From positions 62,001 to 126,000 of the forward strand of contig NZ_JAPRAQ010000008.1 in NCBI RefSeq assembly GCF_029989365.1: a DNA stretch of 64,000 nucleotides, given 5' to 3'. Source of the DNA: Bradyrhizobium sp. Arg816. Lineage in GTDB: Bacteria; Pseudomonadota; Alphaproteobacteria; Rhizobiales; Xanthobacteraceae. Below are positions 59,178 through 64,000 of this stretch, piece by piece. The translations under genes and the position numbers were made by a program. Each line of letters begins with the position of its first letter. Position 1 is the stretch's first letter. A model generated the notes under the pieces. It saw only the letters and a program-made list of their open reading frames with translations. It made no database searches and was not told the DNA's origin.

Positions 59178-60791
59178 TCAGGCCGGCTCGGTGTTGCGGG
59201 AGCGATCGGGCATTGCGGTGGAGAGGACGTTACCAAGAGCGCTCTGCTTGTCACGGCGGCGTTGTACCGACGAGGGAATGCGCATGGCTTCGCGGTACTT
59301 CGCGACCGTGCGGCGGGCAATATCAATTCCCGAGGCGCGTAACCGTTCCACGATGGTGTCGTCCGACAGGATCGCCGACGGCGCTTCCGAATCGATCAGC
59401 TGCTTGATGTGGTGACGCACGGCCTCGGCGGAATGCGCCTCGCCGCCGTCGGCGGAGGCGATCGAGGCCGTGAAGAAATATTTCAATTCGAATGTGCCGC
59501 GATTTGTCGCCATGTACTTGTTGGCGGTGACGCGCGACACCGTGGATTCATGCATCTGGATGGCGTCGGCAACGGCCTTCAGATTCAGCGGCCGCAGGTG
59601 CGCCACGCCGTGGGTGAAGAAGCCGTCCTGCTGGCGCACGATTTCCGTCGCAACTTTCAGGATGGTGCGGGCGCGCTGATCAAGCGCGCGCACCAGCCAG
59701 GTCGCGTTCTGGAGCGCGTCGGTGAAATAGGACTTGTCGCCGTCCTTGCCGATCTTCTTCGACAGCTCGGAATAATAGGTCTGGTTGACCAGCACGCGCG
59801 GCAAGGTGTCGCTGTTGAGCTCGACATGCCAGCCGCCATCCGGGCCCGGGCGGACATAGACGTCGGGCACCATGGTCTGGAGCCGCGCCGAGCCGAACTT
59901 CATGCCGGGCTTGGGATTGAGCCGGCGGATCTCGCCGATCATGTCGGCGATGTCCTCGTCGTCGACGCCGCAGAGCTTGCGCAACGACGCGATGTCGCGC
60001 TTCGCCAGCAGATCGAGGTGCTCGACGAGGGCCTGCATCGCCGGATCGTAGCGGTCGAGCTCGCGGAGCTGGATCGCCAGGCATTCGCTTAAATTGCGCG
60101 CGCAAACGCCGGGCGGATCGAATTTTTGCAGCACGGCAAGGACGGCCTCGACATCGGCTTGCGATGCGCCAAGACGCTCGGCGGCCTGGCCGAGATCCGG
60201 CGGCAGATAGCCGGCCTCGTCGACGAGGTCGATCAGGTACTGGCCGATCATGCGCTGAGCCGGGCCGGTGAAGGCGACCGAGAGCTGCTCGGCAAGATGG
60301 TCGCCGAGCGTGATCTCCGCGGCAACGAAGGCTTCGAGATTGTAGTCCTCGTCACCCGAGGCACCGCCGCCCCATTCGGTATAGGTGGTCGGCGCCGCAT
60401 CCTGGGCGTTGCGCGCGGCGGCCTCGGCTGGTTCCTCGGAGAAGACGTTGTCGAGACCCGTATCCAGGGTCTGCTCGATCTCGGCGCGGGTGCCGAGATC
60501 CTTGCTCATCCATTCTTCCTGGCCCGGCTCGAACGCCTCGCCCGGACCGCCGCCCGGCTCGTCGTTGTGGCCACCGTCGGAATCGCTGAACTGGCCGGTC
60601 TCGGCCGGGGCTTCACCCGCGGGCGGCTCGTCGTTGGCCCGCTCCAGCAGGGGGTTTCGCTCGAGCTCCTCTTCCACGAAGGTCGTGAGATCGAGATTGG
60701 ACAATTGCAGCAGCTTGATCGCCTGCATCAGCTGCGGCGTCATAACCAGCGACTGCGATTGCCGAAACTCTAATCTCTGCGTGAGCGCCAT
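59178..60791 (-). CDS. rpoN: RNA polymerase sigma-54 factor
   Basis: A 537-residue sigma-54. Region I is Gln/Leu-rich (LEFRQSQSLVMTPQLMQAIK). An acidic region II spans about 60-125. Region III ends in the RpoN box ARRTVAKYRE (about residues 500-509), preceded by the helix-turn-helix ILSDDTIVERLRASGIDI. It directs transcription of nitrogen-related and other genes with activator proteins. Bradyrhizobium carries two rpoN genes; the neighbours lptB and hpf mark this as the core copy. Confidence 0.96.
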   Translation of the reverse strand: MALTQRLEFRQSQSLVMTPQLMQAIKLLQLSNLDLTTFVEEELERNPLLERANDEPPAGEAPAETGQFSDSDGGHNDEPGGGPGEAFEPGQEEWMSKDLGTRAEIEQTLDTGLDNVFSEEPAEAAARNAQDAAPTTYTEWGGGASGDEDYNLEAFVAAEITLGDHLAEQLSVAFTGPAQRMIGQYLIDLVDEAGYLPPDLGQAAERLGASQADVEAVLAVLQKFDPPGVCARNLSECLAIQLRELDRYDPAMQALVEHLDLLAKRDIASLRKLCGVDDEDIADMIGEIRRLNPKPGMKFGSARLQTMVPDVYVRPGPDGGWHVELNSDTLPRVLVNQTYYSELSKKIGKDGDKSYFTDALQNATWLVRALDQRARTILKVATEIVRQQDGFFTHGVAHLRPLNLKAVADAIQMHESTVSRVTANKYMATNRGTFELKYFFTASIASADGGEAHSAEAVRHHIKQLIDSEAPSAILSDDTIVERLRASGIDIARRTVAKYREAMRIPSSVQRRRDKQSALGNVLSTAMPDRSRNTEPA

Positions 60792-60881
60792 GAAGCAAGA
60801 ACCGATCCCAAAAGTTGGTCCGATTTTTGCTTATCCTAGTCCGGGCTCGATGTACACGGCTTGACGAAATCGAAAAACGGG

Positions 60882-61892
60882 CTAGAGGCGGAATTCCTCG
60901 CCAAGGTAAAGCCGGCGCACGTCGGGATCGGCGACGATCTCATCCGGGCTACCCTCGGTCAAGATTTCACCGGCATAGACGATATAGGCGCGATCGGTCA
61001 GGCCGAGCGTCTCGCGGACATTGTGGTCGGTGATCAGCACGCCGATGCCGCGGTTGGTGAGATGGCGGACGAGGTCCTGAATGTCGCCGACCGCGATCGG
61101 ATCGATGCCCGCGAAAGGCTCGTCGAGCAGCATGTAGTTCGGACGCGTCGCCAGGGCGCGCGCGATCTCGACGCGGCGGCGCTCGCCGCCCGACAGCGCG
61201 ATCGACGGCGATTTCCTCAGGCGCGTGATGTTGAATTCGTCGAGCAGCGAGTCGAGCTGCTGCTCGCGCTTCTTGCGCGAGGGCTCGACCACTTCGAGCA
61301 CGGCCCGGATGTTCTGCTCGACGGTGAGGCCGCGAAAGATCGAGGCTTCCTGCGGCAGATAGCCGATGCCGAGCCGCGCGCGCTGATACATCGGCAGCTT
61401 GGTGACGTCGTGGCCGTCAAGCTCGATCGCGCCGCGATCGGGCTTGATCAGGCCGGTGATCATGTAGAACACGGTGGTCTTGCCGGCGCCGTTCGGGCCG
61501 AGCAGGCCGACCGCTTCGCCGCGGCGCACATAGATGCTGACGCCGCGCACCACCTGGCGGCTGCCGAAACTCTTTTCCACGCTATGCACAGCCAGGTAGC
61601 CCGGCCGCTTCAGAAGCTGCGGCCCGCCGGCGCCATTGGGCCTGCTGGCGGCCCTCACGGGATGCACCGCCTGGGCACGCGGCGGCTCGGTCTGGTAGTC
61701 GGCTTGGTAGTCGGCCTGGAAATGGTCGGGCGCGCGCATCGACTGGTCACGGGCGATCGGCGATGCATCGCGCACCGGGCTGGGCACGAGACCGCCGACG
61801 CTGTCACCGAGGGCGGTGATGTCCTGGCGCGCAAATCCTGGCCGGCCGCGTTTGGCGGGGCGCCGACGGAACATGCTGAAGAGATCGACCAT
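60882..61892 (-). CDS. lptB: LPS export ABC transporter ATPase LptB with a long N-terminal extension
   Basis: A 336-residue ATPase powering lipopolysaccharide transport by LptFG across the envelope. The ABC domain starts at about residue 97 (LAVHSVEKSFGSRQVVRGVS). It has Walker A GPNGAGKTTVFYM, signature LSGGERRRVEIARAL and Walker B MLLDEPFAGIDP. The first 95 residues are an extra, basic, Pro/Gln-rich, presumably disordered tail (FRRRPAKRGRPGFARQ, DYQADYQTE) absent from the 240-residue E. coli protein. The 246 bases to lptA hold no feature I recognise. Confidence 0.94.
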   Translation of the reverse strand: MVDLFSMFRRRPAKRGRPGFARQDITALGDSVGGLVPSPVRDASPIARDQSMRAPDHFQADYQADYQTEPPRAQAVHPVRAASRPNGAGGPQLLKRPGYLAVHSVEKSFGSRQVVRGVSIYVRRGEAVGLLGPNGAGKTTVFYMITGLIKPDRGAIELDGHDVTKLPMYQRARLGIGYLPQEASIFRGLTVEQNIRAVLEVVEPSRKKREQQLDSLLDEFNITRLRKSPSIALSGGERRRVEIARALATRPNYMLLDEPFAGIDPIAVGDIQDLVRHLTNRGIGVLITDHNVRETLGLTDRAYIVYAGEILTEGSPDEIVADPDVRRLYLGEEFRL

Positions 61893-62138
61893 CCCGCCTT
61901 CTAGCCTTTCACGACAATCCTGCGCGATGATCCGCGCGCGATCCCGCGATCTGCCGCACCGGCCTTGCGATTCGCCGGCACAGCATGAGTGAAGGGATGT
62001 CTCATGCCCAGTGAAACACGCCCGAAAAGCGGCGAACCCCGCTTGGAAAGCCCTTCGCGCTAGATACAGCCTCGCCGGGCAAGCTTCAACCTCGGATCGG
62101 CGGCATCTGGCCCAAGTCTCTGAAGTTACTTCAGGAAT

Positions 62139-62861
62139 TTACTTTTTGCCGGCACCGGGCAGTTGCAGCGGCGGCGCCGCGGCGGGCTTGCCCGGGTTAC
62201 CCGATCCGCAATCATTGCTGCCGCCCTGCGGCAGCAATGCCTGCACCCTGCCGCTGTCGGATTCCACCCGCGAGACGCCCGTGGTCATGTCGACCGCCAG
62301 ACGGTCGCCGCGCAGCACGTTCTTGCACTGCGTCAGGACGACGCCGCCGAGCATGGTGATGAGATTGGTCTTGGTGTCGAACACGGCGGTCTCGCCGGTC
62401 ACAACCTGGTCCTTCTGGGTGACGACGACATTGCCGCGCGCCTCCAGCCGCTTGATCGAGGAGCTGCCGCCCGGCCCCGGCTGCGCCGACTGCATCGGAG
62501 CCGCCTTCGCCCCTTTCGCAGGTGCAGGCTGCGGCGTGGCCGGCTTGTCGCCGCCGCCCGAATCGTAAAACACCACGAGCGTCTTCGAGGTCATGGTGGT
62601 GTCGCCCTGGATGACCTTCACATTGCCGGAGAAGGTTGCCTCCTTCTTCTTGTCGCGCATCTCGAGCGAGGCGGCTTCGATCTGGATCGGCTGGTCGCGG
62701 TTTTGCGAAAAGCCCTGCATTGCGTTGGGCACGCCTTGCATCGTGCTCTGTGCGACGGCCGCACCGGTTGCGACCAGCGCGACAGCGACGAGCGCGGCCG
62801 CACCGAGAATGGCGCGCCGCTTGTCTTCGTTGCGCGAAAAGAATCTCATCATGAAAATCAC
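62139..62861 (-). CDS. lptA: LPS transport periplasmic protein LptA (OstA)
   Basis: A 240-residue periplasmic beta-jellyroll bridge protein. It has a signal peptide (AILGAAALVAVALVATGAAV). The OstA core has QIEAASLEMRDKKKEATFSG, GDTTMTSKTLVVFYD and VTGETAVFDTKTNLITMLGG. A Pro/Ala-rich insert (about 115-145) separates core strands. The GTG at 62861 overlaps the lptC stop; ATG 62852 or 62849 are alternatives giving nearly the same protein. Confidence 0.92.
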   Translation of the reverse strand: MIFMMRFFSRNEDKRRAILGAAALVAVALVATGAAVAQSTMQGVPNAMQGFSQNRDQPIQIEAASLEMRDKKKEATFSGNVKVIQGDTTMTSKTLVVFYDSGGGDKPATPQPAPAKGAKAAPMQSAQPGPGGSSSIKRLEARGNVVVTQKDQVVTGETAVFDTKTNLITMLGGVVLTQCKNVLRGDRLAVDMTTGVSRVESDSGRVQALLPQGGSNDCGSGNPGKPAAAPPLQLPGAGKK

Positions 62862-63640
62862 TTTGAATTGGCAGACTTGTTCTGCGGCGTGCGTGTCTTC
62901 ACGGGCGGCGCCGGCTGCTCGGCTGGCGCAGGCTGGGCGACGGCGGGATCATCCAGCTTGTCCAGATGCATCACTACATTGCCCTCGAAGCGGATGACGT
63001 CGCCGCCTTCCGTGATCCGCAGCCGATCGGCGGTCAGCGTTCCGTTGGTCAACTTGACGTCGACATGCTCATCCGAGGAGACCGTTCCCTTGCCCATGTC
63101 GACGAACGCCGAGTTCAGCCGCGCCTCGTAGCCGGTCGAGGTGCGCAGGAAGATGTCCTTGTGCAGGTCGAGCTGCTGCGCCTTGTTGTCGAAGCGGCCG
63201 GTGCGGGCATCGAGCAGCAGGGTCGATTTGTCTTCCATCAGCACCTTTGCGCGCAGATCATTGAGATCGACATGATCGGGGTCGGTGATGTCCTGCGTCG
63301 CGGTCTTGGCCCAGAGCTCGTAGGGCCGCTGGTCCGGGGTGAAGCCGGACATATGCGGCGTTTCCATCGTGATCTTGGTGCCTGTCACCACGAGATTTCC
63401 GGAGTCGAGCTTCACGGGGATCTGGAACGGATTGAGGAAGGTCGAGACGGCGACGATCGCGGCCATGGACCCGGCCACCGTCACCGGCACCGCAATGCGC
63501 AGAATCCGCACCAGGCGGCTGTGGCGCGCCGCGCTGGCAAACTTCGCCGCAAGCGCGGCGTCGTAGGTGGGATTATGGGCCGAATTCACCTGAGCTCCCG
63601 AGGTGTCGCTCGTCTCGTCCGGTTGACGGGCGCACGCCAT
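62858..63640 (-). CDS. lptC: LPS export protein LptC
   Basis: A 260-residue inner-membrane-anchored LptC. A single helix (about 45-67, ILRIAVPVTVAGSMAAIVAV) is followed by the periplasmic jellyroll (ITMETPHMSGFTPDQRPYEL, NSAFVDMGKGTVSSDEHVDV). The C-terminal tail is Pro/Ala-rich (PAPAEQPAPPVKTRTPQ). The start is ATG 63640, although GTG 63589 (MNSAHNPTYDAAL) may be the true one. It passes lipopolysaccharide from LptBFG to LptA. Confidence 0.92.
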   Translation of the reverse strand: MACARQPDETSDTSGAQVNSAHNPTYDAALAAKFASAARHSRLVRILRIAVPVTVAGSMAAIVAVSTFLNPFQIPVKLDSGNLVVTGTKITMETPHMSGFTPDQRPYELWAKTATQDITDPDHVDLNDLRAKVLMEDKSTLLLDARTGRFDNKAQQLDLHKDIFLRTSTGYEARLNSAFVDMGKGTVSSDEHVDVKLTNGTLTADRLRITEGGDVIRFEGNVVMHLDKLDDPAVAQPAPAEQPAPPVKTRTPQNKSANSK

Positions 63641-63735
63641 TGTATCCGGCGCCGCCTGAATATGCAGCCTGCGACAGGCCGCACGAAAGTGTCCGAAACG
63701 CGGCGGCAGCCCTAAGCTAACAGCGACCGGAGGCC

Positions 63736-64000
63736 TCAGGAATGCGCGAAAATGTCCTCTTCCGCCCAGCCCTGGAGGTCGAGCAGGGCGCGGGTCGGCA
63801 GGAAGTCGAAACAGGCTTTTGCCAGCGCGGTACGGCCTTCCCGCACCAGCATGGCGTCGAGCCGCTCGCGCAGGGCATGAAGGTGCAGCACGTCGGAGGC
63901 GGCGTAGGCGAGCTGCGGCTCGGTCAGGCTGTCGGAACCCCAGTCGCTGGATTGCTGCTGCTTGGAGAGGTCGACATTGAGCACCTCGCGCACGAGGTCC
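63736..64000 (-). CDS. rnd: Ribonuclease D-type 3'-5' exonuclease, C-terminal part (runs off the window)
   Basis: The last 87 codons of a DEDD exonuclease. The segment SSDWGSDSLTEPQLAYAASD contains the SDW and the YAASD (DEDDy Tyr and Asp) signature. It ends soon after (QGWAEEDIFAHS), so this is the short RNase D-like form without HRDC domains. Upstream of lptC is the usual rhizobial position. Confidence 0.88.
   Translation of the reverse strand, partial: DLVREVLNVDLSKQQQSSDWGSDSLTEPQLAYAASDVLHLHALRERLDAMLVREGRTALAKACFDFLPTRALLDLQGWAEEDIFAHS

Overview
This is chromosomal DNA of a Bradyrhizobium-like alphaproteobacterium (order Hyphomicrobiales). The evidence is the high G+C content, the neighbour order lptC-lptA-lptB-rpoN-hpf-ptsN and divL-tsaE/amgK-murU-addB-addA-trxA, an hsp20-DUF1150 pair behind what looks like a ROSE RNA thermometer, class II aroA, an AccD without its zinc cysteines, and at least six families of short palindromic intergenic repeats. 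The species call is inference; no database search was possible.

Layout. 1-4.6 kb: 5' end of moeB, a peptidoglycan-binding protease-like protein, ggt and an orphan ParA ATPase. 4.6-9.9 kb: mutM, then the overlapping run ubiE-ubiB-coaBC-dut. Here CoaBC carries an N-terminal ribbon-helix-helix domain and a double palindrome lies before its start. 10-22.7 kb: a DivL-type kinase with Tyr in place of the H-box His, a TsaE-AmgK fusion, a PilZ protein, a MurU-like nucleotidyltransferase, addB, addA and trxA. 22.7-31.3 kb (minus strand): an SRPBCC protein, a phosphoesterase, and a tight chain sppA-ihfB-lapA-trpF-trpB-trpA-accD-folC. 31.5-35.5 kb: aroA-cmk-rpsA (minus). 35.6-39 kb: FYDLN acid protein, tRNA-Ala(GGC), a GIY-YIG protein, the ohrR/ohr divergent pair and a class III CoA-transferase. 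39.2-43.6 kb: ugpBAEC glycerol-3-phosphate importer behind a candidate Pho box. 43.8-44.7 kb: heat-shock unit.

44.7-47.4 kb is a more A/T-rich accessory stretch. It holds a small membrane protein, a Gly/Cys-rich repeat protein that looks like a modified-peptide precursor (the most unusual gene here), a hypothetical membrane protein and a SnoaL-like protein. 47.4-51.9 kb is a TetR-controlled lipid or acyl catabolic cluster: acyl-CoA ligase, saccharopine-dehydrogenase-like protein and SDR, with a divergent tetR and two identical-spacing operators. 52.2-57.5 kb is a two-partner secretion system whose adhesin gene has an in-frame TGA. 57.8-64 kb is the conserved core block ptsN-hpf-rpoN-lptB-lptA-lptC-rnd.

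Many core genes are translationally coupled through GTGA or ATGA overlaps, and GTG or TTG starts are common. No phage, insertion sequence, CRISPR array or replication origin was recognised.
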